Assembly: GCA_024641445.1 (NCBI GenBank)
Contig: JAHEDA010000058.1
Location: forward strand, 1-11,984
Length of the DNA: 11,984 nt
Direction: 5' to 3'
Source of the DNA: Gammaproteobacteria bacterium
GTDB lineage: Bacteria; Pseudomonadota; Gammaproteobacteria; UBA6429; Thiohalophilaceae
The notes below the pieces were generated by a model. That model was not told where the DNA came from. It saw nothing but the letters and a program-made list of their open reading frames with translations, and made no database searches. Position 1 is the first letter of the stretch. The number at the start of each line of letters is the position of its first letter. The translations under genes and the position numbers were made by a program. Positions 6,981 through 11,984 of this stretch are shown here, in pieces.

Positions 6981-7733
6981 ATGCGCGTCAATCCAGCCAA
7001 CATCCGTGTCGTCATGGTGGAGACCACCCATCCGGGAAATATTGGCGCGGTGGCGCGTGCTATGAAAAATATGGGCCTCTCAGAACTCACTTTAGTGAAT
7101 CCAGTGTTCTTCCCCAGTGGTGAGGCCGATGCCAGGGCCGTGGGTGCCGTGGACATTGTCGCCAAGGCCCGGGTCGTGACAAGCCTGGAGGCGGCAATTG
7201 GCGACTGCGCCCTGGTCATTGGTGCCAGTGCGCGGCAACGCACCATCCGTTGGCCGACGGTAAATCCACGTGAGTGCGCGCGCTTAATCGGTGACGCAAG
7301 TCTGGCAGGGCAGACGGCCCTAGTATTAGGGCGAGAGGCCCATGGCCTCAGTAACGAGGAGCTTGAGCGTTGCCATTTCCTGGTCCATATCCCGGCGGAC
7401 CCTGAATTTAGCTCGCTCAATGTCGCCATGGCATTACAGATATTAGCCTATGAAATTCGTATGCTGACGGTGGTAAGTGATCAGGTACCACAGGAATATC
7501 AACTGGAGGCCGACCCTCTAGCGACGGTGCTGGAGATGGAGGGTTTATACCAGCACTTCGAGGCGGCACTGGCGCACATCGGGTTTTATGACCCGGAAAA
7601 TCCCCGGCAACTAATGCGCCGTCTGCGACGCCTGTTTAATCGTGTCCGCATGGATAAAATCGAGTTGAATATAATCCGTGGCATACTGAAGGCCGCCGTG
7701 GATGCGGCCCAATCAAATATTACTGACCGTTGA
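6981..7733 (+). CDS. trmJ: TrmJ, tRNA (cytidine/uridine-32) 2'-O-methyltransferase
   Basis: TrmJ is a SPOUT-class enzyme that methylates the 2'-hydroxyl of nucleotide 32 in the anticodon loop of several tRNAs using S-adenosylmethionine. From the ATG at 6981 the protein has 250 residues (E. coli 246). The N-terminal motif ANIRVVMVETTHPGNIGAVARAMKNMG includes the conserved arginine at R25. The trefoil-knot motifs are ALVLGREAHGLSNEE (113-127) and PADPEFSSLNVAMALQ (138-153). The C-terminal part is a helical extension with the RRLRRLFNR...ELNIIRGIL dimer segment typical of TrmJ rather than other SPOUT enzymes. The longer frame from TTG at 6921 is rejected, because AGGGG sits just before the ATG. 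It is divergent from suhB, and cysE begins eight bases after its stop, so the two are likely co-transcribed. Confidence 0.95.
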   Translation: MRVNPANIRVVMVETTHPGNIGAVARAMKNMGLSELTLVNPVFFPSGEADARAVGAVDIVAKARVVTSLEAAIGDCALVIGASARQRTIRWPTVNPRECARLIGDASLAGQTALVLGREAHGLSNEELERCHFLVHIPADPEFSSLNVAMALQILAYEIRMLTVVSDQVPQEYQLEADPLATVLEMEGLYQHFEAALAHIGFYDPENPRQLMRRLRRLFNRVRMDKIELNIIRGILKAAVDAAQSNITDR

Positions 7734-7741
7734 AGGTGCCC

Positions 7742-8527
7742 ATGTTTAAACGCCTACGCGAAGATATTTTATGTGTGTTTGACCGTGACCCGGCCGCACG
7801 CAATACCATTGAGGTCATCACCACCTACCCGGGGCTGCACGCACTCCTGCTACATCGCCTGAGTCACGGTCTATGGCATTGGCGTTTGAAATGGTTAGCC
7901 CGATTTATTGCAACCCTGGGCCGTTGGCTGACCGGGATCGAGATCCATCCTGGCGCCAAGATCGGGCGTCGCTTCTTCATCGATCATGGCATGGGGGTCG
8001 TCATTGGGGAGACGGCCGAGATCGGTGATGATTGTACGATTTATCACGGTGTGACCCTGGGTGGCACGAGCTGGAACAAGGGCAAGCGTCACCCCACTCT
8101 GATGAACAACGTGGTCGTTGGGGCCGGTGCCAAGGTGCTTGGCCCGATCACTCTGGGCGAGGGGGCCCGTGTTGGGTCCAATGCCGTGGTGGTGAAGGAG
8201 GTACCTCCAGGGGCGACGGTGGTAGGTATCCCCGGGCGTGTAGTGGTCAAGAAGCAGGATGATGGCCACGAGAGGCGTCAGGCCTTCGCCCAGAAGATTG
8301 GCTTTGATGCCTACGGCATGACCCAGGATATGCCAGACCCCGTCGCCAATGCCATTAACCGGCTGCTGGACCACGTTCATGCCATGGATACCCAGATGGG
8401 AAACATGTGTAAGGCAATGAAACAATTGGGAATGCAGTTGCCGGACTCAAAACTACCGGACCTGGGACCATGCGATTTGTCCGATAAAAAACTCGATCAG
8501 AGTCGGGTCGGGGAGGATGAAAAGTAG
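7742..8527 (+). CDS. cysE: CysE, serine O-acetyltransferase (short EpsC-like type)
   Basis: CysE acetylates L-serine with acetyl-CoA to give O-acetylserine, the carbon skeleton for cysteine. The ATG at 7742 (AAGG at 7733-7736, overlapping the trmJ stop) gives 261 residues; an in-frame TTG at 7730 would add four but is less likely. The protein lacks the long N-terminal helical domain of E. coli CysE and starts MFKRLREDILCVFDRDPAARN, as in the short class. The left-handed beta-helix carries GIEIHPGAKIGRRFFIDHGMGVVIGET; H82 is the expected catalytic histidine and E67 sits where E. coli has D143. GGTSWNKGKRHPTL (107-120) and VGIPGRVV (161-168) are substrate and CoA-site motifs. About 80 residues follow the helix, ending in a charged tail (GEDEK) without the terminal isoleucine used to dock on CysK. 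The position directly before iscR parallels cysE2 of Azotobacter vinelandii and suggests cysteine supply to IscS. Confidence 0.95.
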   Translation: MFKRLREDILCVFDRDPAARNTIEVITTYPGLHALLLHRLSHGLWHWRLKWLARFIATLGRWLTGIEIHPGAKIGRRFFIDHGMGVVIGETAEIGDDCTIYHGVTLGGTSWNKGKRHPTLMNNVVVGAGAKVLGPITLGEGARVGSNAVVVKEVPPGATVVGIPGRVVVKKQDDGHERRQAFAQKIGFDAYGMTQDMPDPVANAINRLLDHVHAMDTQMGNMCKAMKQLGMQLPDSKLPDLGPCDLSDKKLDQSRVGEDEK

Positions 8528-8532
8528 AAGAA

Positions 8533-8606
8533 ATACTTGACTAAAATGCTTGGTTAAGTATACTAACCCAATGCTGAAACAGAAGTTTACTAAAACAGGT
8601 GGGTTA
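8533..8606 (+). promoter_or_regulatory. iscR: Putative IscR type 1 binding region
   Basis: The E. coli type 1 IscR consensus, as I recall it, is two 10-base halves, ATASYYGACT and AGTCRRSTAT, separated by RWWWY. ATACTTGACT with AAAAT (8533-8547) matches the left half and spacer completely and covers the -35 element, but the right half at canonical spacing matches only 5 of 10. A better right half, GGTTAAGTAT (8 of 10), lies four bases further on (8552-8561). A second, weaker 25-base match with correct spacing (18 of 25 by hand count) lies at 8582-8606 between the promoter and the start codon. Binding by [2Fe-2S]-IscR would repress the operon when clusters are plentiful. The assignment is by pattern only. 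Confidence 0.6.
8537..8564 (+). promoter_or_regulatory. iscR: iscR operon promoter (sigma-70 type)
   Basis: TTGACT (8537-8542) and TATACT (8559-8564) are separated by 16 bases: the -35 and the -10 element each match the consensus at five of six positions. It begins 10 bases after the cysE stop and 48 bases separate the -10 element from the iscR ATG. It is embedded in IscR-like half-sites, as expected for an autorepressed isc promoter. Confidence 0.8.
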
Positions 8607-8611
8607 GAGCA

Positions 8612-9100
8612 ATGAGACTGACAACCAAAGGCCGCTACGCGGTCACCGCGATGCTGGATCTGGCACTGCACTATGAGCAAGGCCCCATTACTCTGGCCGA
8701 CATCTCCCAGCGCCAGGGGATCTCCCTATCCTATTTGGAGCAGCTGTTCTCGCGCCTGCGTAAGAAGGGGCTGGTTGATAGTACCCGAGGCCCCGGTGGT
8801 GGTTATCGCCTGAGTCGTCACGCCAATGAAATCGCTGTGGCCGATGTCATCACCGCGGTGGATGAGAAGGTCGAGACTACCCGCTGTGGTGGTCTATCCA
8901 ACTGCCAGGACGACCAACAGTGCCTGACTCACGAGTTGTGGAGTGAACTGAGCCAACAGATTTATGAGTTTCTCTGTGGTATCAGCCTGGGACAGCTAGT
9001 TTCTCGCGAGGGTGTACAGGAAGTGGCCGCCCGCCAGAGCCGCATGCAGAAAGAGCAGCAGGTCGGTTTTACTCCCAAGGGTGCCACCACCCACGGCTAA
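8612..9100 (+). CDS. iscR: IscR, [2Fe-2S] Rrf2-family transcriptional regulator of Fe-S biogenesis
   Basis: IscR is a dimeric DNA-binding protein that senses iron-sulfur cluster supply: with its cluster it represses the isc operon, and without it it controls other targets. The 162 residues equal the E. coli length. The N-terminal winged helix-turn-helix starts MRLTTKGRYAVTAMLDLA, the recognition helix is ISLSYLEQLFSRLRKKGLV (37-55), and the wing is RGPGGGYRL (59-67). Cluster ligands are at C92, C98, C104 and H107, the same numbers as in E. coli. AGGTGG at 8597-8602 is nine bases before the ATG. It has its own promoter with IscR-like sites, so autoregulation is likely, and it leads the isc genes. 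Two hairpins follow: one over its stop codon and one before iscS. Confidence 0.98.
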   Translation: MRLTTKGRYAVTAMLDLALHYEQGPITLADISQRQGISLSYLEQLFSRLRKKGLVDSTRGPGGGYRLSRHANEIAVADVITAVDEKVETTRCGGLSNCQDDQQCLTHELWSELSQQIYEFLCGISLGQLVSREGVQEVAARQSRMQKEQQVGFTPKGATTHG

Positions 9101-9107
9101 AAAGCCG
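9094..9107 (+). other. Small hairpin over the iscR stop codon
   Basis: CGGCT (9094-9098) pairs with AGCCG (9103-9107) around an AAAA loop; the iscR TAA stop (9098-9100) lies at the top of the stem. There is no following T-run, so it is not an intrinsic terminator. With the larger palindrome 12 bases downstream it makes a tandem pair in the iscR-iscS junction. Confidence 0.5.
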
Positions 9108-9118
9108 GTTAGTCGTTG

Positions 9119-9138
9119 CCGCCACCCTAGGGTGGCGG
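9119..9138 (+). promoter_or_regulatory. Perfect 20-base palindrome / stem-loop between iscR and iscS
   Basis: CCGCCACCCTAGGGTGGCGG is a perfect inverted repeat with 10-base arms; as RNA it folds to an 8-bp GC-rich stem with a CUAG tetraloop. It lies 18 bases after the iscR stop and 29 bases before the iscS ATG. No T-run follows (GATAATCG comes next), so it is unlikely to be a simple terminator. In E. coli this junction holds structure that stabilises iscR mRNA when the iron-responsive small RNA RyhB shuts off iscSUA; an analogous role here is inference. Confidence 0.65.
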
Positions 9139-9167
9139 GATAATCGTACCGTGGAGACAATGAACGG

Positions 9168-10382
9168 ATGAAGACACCGATTTACTTTGACTATTCCGCC
9201 ACCACCCCGGTGGACCCCCGCGTGGCAGAGAAGATGTGCCAGTGCCTGACTCTAGAGGGTAATTTTGGCAATGCCGCTTCGCGTTCCCATGCCTATGGCT
9301 GGGCCGCCGAGAAGGCGATTGATGAGGCGCGCGCGCAGGTTGCCGCCCTGATAAATGCCGACCCCAAGGAGATCGTCTTTACCTCGGGTGCCACCGAGTC
9401 GGACAACCTCGCCATTAAGGGCGTGGCGAATTTCTACAAGAAGAATGGTAAGCACATCATCACCTGCAAGACCGAACACAAAGCGGTGCTGGATACCTGC
9501 CGCCATCTCGAACGTGAAGGCTTCGAGGTTACCTATCTGGAGCCAGAGGCCAGTGGGCTGATCGACCTGAAGAAGCTGGAGGCGGCGATCCGCAAGGACA
9601 CCATCCTGGTCTCCATCATGCACGTGAACAACGAGATCGGTGTTATCCAGGACATCAAGGCCATCGGCGAGATGACGCGCGAGCACAAGGTCCTGTTTCA
9701 TGTCGATGCCGCGCAGAGCGCGGGCAAGGTACCGATTGACATGGAGGCCGTGAAGGTCGACCTGATGTCGTTCTCGGCTCACAAGATATATGGCCCCAAG
9801 GGGATCGGCGCGCTCTATGTGCGTCGCAAGCCGCGTGTAAGGCTTGAGGCGCAGATGCATGGCGGTGGCCACGAACGTGGTATGCGTTCCGGTACACTCG
9901 CGACACACCAGATTGTCGGAATGGGCGAGGCCTTTCATCTTGCCAAGCTTGAGATGGCTGCAGACAACGAGCGCGTGCGCATGTTACGCGACCGTCTTCT
10001 GAAAGGTCTGAACAATATTGAGGAGCTTTATATCAACGGTGATATGGAGCTGCGCATACCACATAATCTCAATGTCAGCTTCAACTATGTCGAGGGCGAG
10101 TCCCTGATCATGGCGCTGAAGGATCTGGCGGTGTCTTCCGGTTCTGCCTGCACCTCGGCGAGCCTTGAACCTTCTTACGTCCTGCGTGCCCTGGGCCGCA
10201 GTGATGAACTTGCTCACAGCTCCATTCGTTTCTCTATCGGTCGTTTTACCACCGAGGAGGAGATCGATCACGCTGTGGCCGAGATCAAGATGCATATCGA
10301 TAAGCTGCGCGAACTGTCACCGCTGTGGGAGATGTACAAGGACGGTATTGACCTCAATAGCATCAAGTGGGCAGCACACTAG
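9168..10382 (+). CDS. iscS: IscS, cysteine desulfurase
   Basis: IscS is a pyridoxal-phosphate enzyme that removes sulfur from cysteine as a persulfide and passes it to IscU and to tRNA-thiolation proteins. The 404 residues and key-residue numbering equal E. coli IscS: H104 in CKTEHKAVLD, D180 and Q183 in HVDAAQSAGK, the PLP lysine K206 in SFSAHKIYGPKG, and the persulfide cysteine C328 in SSGSACTSASLEPS. The C-terminal SPLWEMYKDGIDLNSIKWAAH segment, which contacts IscU, is intact. GGAG at 9153-9156 is 11 bases before the ATG at 9168; a nearer ATG at 9160 is out of frame and stops after three codons. It is second in the isc operon, 67 bases after iscR, with the hairpin pair in between. Confidence 0.99.
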   Translation: MKTPIYFDYSATTPVDPRVAEKMCQCLTLEGNFGNAASRSHAYGWAAEKAIDEARAQVAALINADPKEIVFTSGATESDNLAIKGVANFYKKNGKHIITCKTEHKAVLDTCRHLEREGFEVTYLEPEASGLIDLKKLEAAIRKDTILVSIMHVNNEIGVIQDIKAIGEMTREHKVLFHVDAAQSAGKVPIDMEAVKVDLMSFSAHKIYGPKGIGALYVRRKPRVRLEAQMHGGGHERGMRSGTLATHQIVGMGEAFHLAKLEMAADNERVRMLRDRLLKGLNNIEELYINGDMELRIPHNLNVSFNYVEGESLIMALKDLAVSSGSACTSASLEPSYVLRALGRSDELAHSSIRFSIGRFTTEEEIDHAVAEIKMHIDKLRELSPLWEMYKDGIDLNSIKWAAH

Positions 10383-10414
10383 TTTCACGTAATTTAACTA
10401 AGAGGTGAGCCGTC

Positions 10415-10816
10415 ATGGCCTATAGCGACAAAGTCATCGACCACTACGAGAACCCACGTAATGTGGGCAGCATGGATAAAGAAGATCTGAGCGTCGGTAC
10501 CGGCATGGTGGGTGCACCTGCCTGTGGTGACGTCATGCGTCTGCAGATCAAGGTCAATGAGCAGGGTGTGATTGAAGACGCCAAGTTCAAGACCTATGGT
10601 TGTGGTTCGGCCATCGCCTCCAGTTCCCTGTTAACCGAGTGGGTTAAAGGCAAGACCCTGGATGAGGCTACTACAATCAAAAACTCCGATATCGCCGCAG
10701 AGCTGGAACTGCCCCCTGTAAAAATTCATTGTTCTGTTTTGGCGGAAGACGCCATCAAGGCCGCAATTGAAGATTTCAAGAACAAGCAGGGTGCCTCTGC
10801 GAAGAAGTCGGCTTAA
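10415..10816 (+). CDS. iscU: IscU, Fe-S cluster assembly scaffold
   Basis: IscU is the scaffold on which [2Fe-2S] clusters form from iron and IscS-derived sulfur; HscA and HscB then release the cluster. The protein has 133 residues (E. coli 128). Ligands are C37 and D39 in GAPACGDVM, C63 in TYGCGSAIASSS, and H105 and C106 in VKIHCSVLAEDA. The HscA recognition motif LPPVK is at 99-103, identical in sequence and place to E. coli. A short lysine-rich tail (SAKKSA) ends the protein. AGGTGA at 10403-10408, six bases before the ATG, is a strong ribosome site. It starts 32 bases after iscS in the same operon. Confidence 0.99.
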   Translation: MAYSDKVIDHYENPRNVGSMDKEDLSVGTGMVGAPACGDVMRLQIKVNEQGVIEDAKFKTYGCGSAIASSSLLTEWVKGKTLDEATTIKNSDIAAELELPPVKIHCSVLAEDAIKAAIEDFKNKQGASAKKSA

Positions 10817-10841
10817 TTTAGTTTGGAATTGAGGTTGTAGT

Positions 10842-11165
10842 ATGAGTATTACACTGACAGATAAGGCCGCTGATCGGGTCAGGAATTTTCTTACCAATCG
10901 AGGCAAGGGTGAAGGTCTACGCCTGGGGGTGAAGACAACCGGGTGTTCCGGTATGGCCTATGTACTGGAATTTGTGGACGAGGTCGCTGACGAGGACACC
11001 GTCTTCGAGTCCAATGGTGTGAAGATTATTATCGACCCCAAGAGTCTGCTCTACCTTGATGGCACTGAACTTGATTATACCAAGGAAGGTCTCAACGAGG
11101 GCTTCAAGTTCAATAACCCCAACGTGAAGGATACTTGCGGTTGCGGTGAAAGTTTCACGGTCTAG
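10842..11165 (+). CDS. iscA: IscA, A-type Fe-S carrier
   Basis: IscA is an A-type carrier that receives iron or clusters and delivers them to target apoproteins, mainly [4Fe-4S] enzymes. The 107 residues match the E. coli length. The three conserved cysteines are C35 in TTGCSGMAYVLEFVDE and C99 and C101 in the C-terminal CGCGESF motif. The sequence order after iscU and the opening SITLTDKAADRV point to IscA rather than SufA or ErpA. GAGGT at 10831-10835, six bases before the ATG, supports the start. It lies 25 bases after iscU. Confidence 0.98.
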   Translation: MSITLTDKAADRVRNFLTNRGKGEGLRLGVKTTGCSGMAYVLEFVDEVADEDTVFESNGVKIIIDPKSLLYLDGTELDYTKEGLNEGFKFNNPNVKDTCGCGESFTV

Positions 11166-11182
11166 TTCAGACCGCGCTCTCA

Positions 11183-11731
11183 ATGCAAGAATCTCTGCAT
11201 CTGAATCACTTCGAGCTATTCGGCCTGCCTGTATCATTTAGTATCGATACGGCAGGACTGGCCGATCGTTATCGAGAGATGCAGCGTGCGGTCCACCCGG
11301 ACCGTTTTGCCAATGCCCCGGAGCGGGAACGTCGCCTCTCCATGCAACGGGCGGCGCAGATCAACGAAGCCTATCAGACTCTACGTTCAACACTGCAACG
11401 CGCGCGTTATCTATTGCGGCTACAGGGTATGGATTTTAATGATGAGCGTGCGACGACGGTTGACCCTGCCTTCCTCATGGAACAAATGGAATTACGTGAT
11501 GCCTTGTCCGAACTCAAGTCTGCCAGTGACCCCATGACGTCTCTCGCGGTCATACAGAAATCAATTACCACGCGACAGCGGCAGCTGGAAACTGAGTTTG
11601 AGTCGCTGTTTGGCAATGGAGATGCAGCGTCCCTGCAGCAGGCGATACAGACTGTGCACAAACTACAGTTCATGGAAAAGCTTGCTCAGGAGGCCGAGAC
11701 ATTGGAAGAGGATCTGTTGGATCAGTTATGA
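11183..11731 (+). CDS. hscB: HscB, J-domain co-chaperone for Fe-S cluster transfer
   Basis: HscB brings IscU to the specialised Hsp70 HscA and stimulates its ATPase so that the cluster is released. The 182 residues are somewhat longer than E. coli HscB (171), partly from six extra N-terminal residues. The J domain (about 8-80) carries the HPD motif at 38-40 and QINEAYQTLRSTLQRARYLL (59-78). The C-terminal three-helix domain starts with DPAFLMEQMELRDAL (94-108), which holds the hydrophobic and acidic residues known to bind IscU. The ATG at 11183 follows iscA by 17 bases and has no clear Shine-Dalgarno sequence, so translation probably depends on coupling to iscA; the exact start is slightly uncertain. 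Confidence 0.95.
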   Translation: MQESLHLNHFELFGLPVSFSIDTAGLADRYREMQRAVHPDRFANAPERERRLSMQRAAQINEAYQTLRSTLQRARYLLRLQGMDFNDERATTVDPAFLMEQMELRDALSELKSASDPMTSLAVIQKSITTRQRQLETEFESLFGNGDAASLQQAIQTVHKLQFMEKLAQEAETLEEDLLDQL

Positions 11732-11771
11732 TCGGGTCCCTGAATTCACTCAATTATCTTTGTCGATAATC

Positions 11772-11984
11772 ATGGCACTATTGCAAATCAGTGAGCCCGG
11801 ACAGTCTGCCAAGCCACACGAGCGTCGTCTGGCGGCGGGTATCGATCTCGGTACAACCAATTCCCTGGTGGCGACCGTGCGTTCGGCGCTGGCTGAGACC
11901 CTACCGGATGAACATGGCCAACATCTGTTGCCCTCAGTTGTGCAGTATCGCAAAGATGGCAGCGTGAGCGTGGGTAGCGAGGCC
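11772..11984 (+). CDS. hscA: HscA, specialised Hsp70 chaperone (3'-truncated by window edge)
   Basis: HscA is the Hsp70 partner of HscB that binds the LPPVK loop of IscU and drives cluster transfer with ATP. Only the first 71 codons are in the window; the family is about 620 aa. The start MALLQISEPGQSAKPHERRL is nearly identical to E. coli HscA as I recall it, and the Hsp70 phosphate-1 loop GIDLGTTNSLVATV is at 23-36, followed by LPSVVQY (53-59). These N-terminal residues distinguish it from DnaK. It begins 40 bases after hscB, with no obvious Shine-Dalgarno sequence (the bases before the ATG are AT-rich). Ferredoxin (fdx) would be expected downstream, outside the window. Confidence 0.96.
   Translation, partial: MALLQISEPGQSAKPHERRLAAGIDLGTTNSLVATVRSALAETLPDEHGQHLLPSVVQYRKDGSVSVGSEA

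Noticed and set aside
9160..9171. Mini reading frame ATG-AAC-GGA-TGA overlapping the iscS start
   Set aside because: It codes three residues and is only three bases from the GGAG ribosome site, which is better spaced for iscS; probably chance.
9252..9938. Long 228-codon minus-strand frame inside iscS
   Set aside because: It is antisense to a fully conserved IscS; long antisense frames are common in GC-rich genes, and the translation shows no recognisable domain.
1..11984. Mobile elements, CRISPR arrays, phage genes, toxin-antitoxin pairs or tRNA genes
   Set aside because: No transposase motif, terminal repeat, regular repeat array or cloverleaf-like sequence was seen on either strand.

Overview
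The window is a chromosomal housekeeping segment from a gammaproteobacterium. The basis is protein similarity recalled from family knowledge: SecD (615 aa), IscS (404 aa), IscR (162 aa) and IscA (107 aa) have the lengths and key-residue numbering of the Escherichia coli proteins. The order queA-tgt-yajC-secD-secF / suhB / trmJ-cysE-iscR-iscS-iscU-iscA-hscB-hscA is the one I recall for Pseudomonas aeruginosa and relatives. Base composition is moderately GC-rich and even throughout. I see no mobile element, tRNA, rRNA, CRISPR array or sign of recent transfer. I cannot name a genus; a non-enteric lineage such as Pseudomonadales or Chromatiales fits best.

Region 1 (2-5143, plus strand): the 3' two-thirds of queA, then tgt, yajC, secD and secF. 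The first two make the queuosine modification of tRNA. The last three make the accessory part of the Sec translocon that uses the proton gradient. A strong, symmetric intrinsic terminator at 5115-5143 ends the run.

Region 2 (5161-6840, minus strand): suhB with its own terminator, then two small genes I do not recognise. One encodes a basic soluble protein of 97 aa. The other encodes a cysteine-rich protein with two membrane segments, 116 aa from the start chosen here. These two genes are the only truly unexplained coding content.

Region 3 (6981-11984, plus strand): trmJ (tRNA 2'-O-methyltransferase) and cysE (serine acetyltransferase) lead into the ISC iron-sulfur cluster operon: iscR, iscS, iscU, iscA, hscB and the first 71 codons of hscA. 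CysE feeds cysteine synthesis, IscS takes sulfur from cysteine, IscU is the scaffold, HscB and HscA release the cluster, IscA is a carrier, and IscR senses cluster supply and represses. An IscR-type promoter lies between cysE and iscR. Two tandem hairpins lie at the iscR-iscS junction, where post-transcriptional control is known in E. coli.

I find no convincing new multi-gene system. The most useful leads are the two orphan minus-strand genes, the unusual arrangement of IscR-like half-sites, and the iscR-iscS hairpins. There is no stretch of 300 bases without a gene; the longest gap is the suhB/trmJ divergent region (6841-6980).
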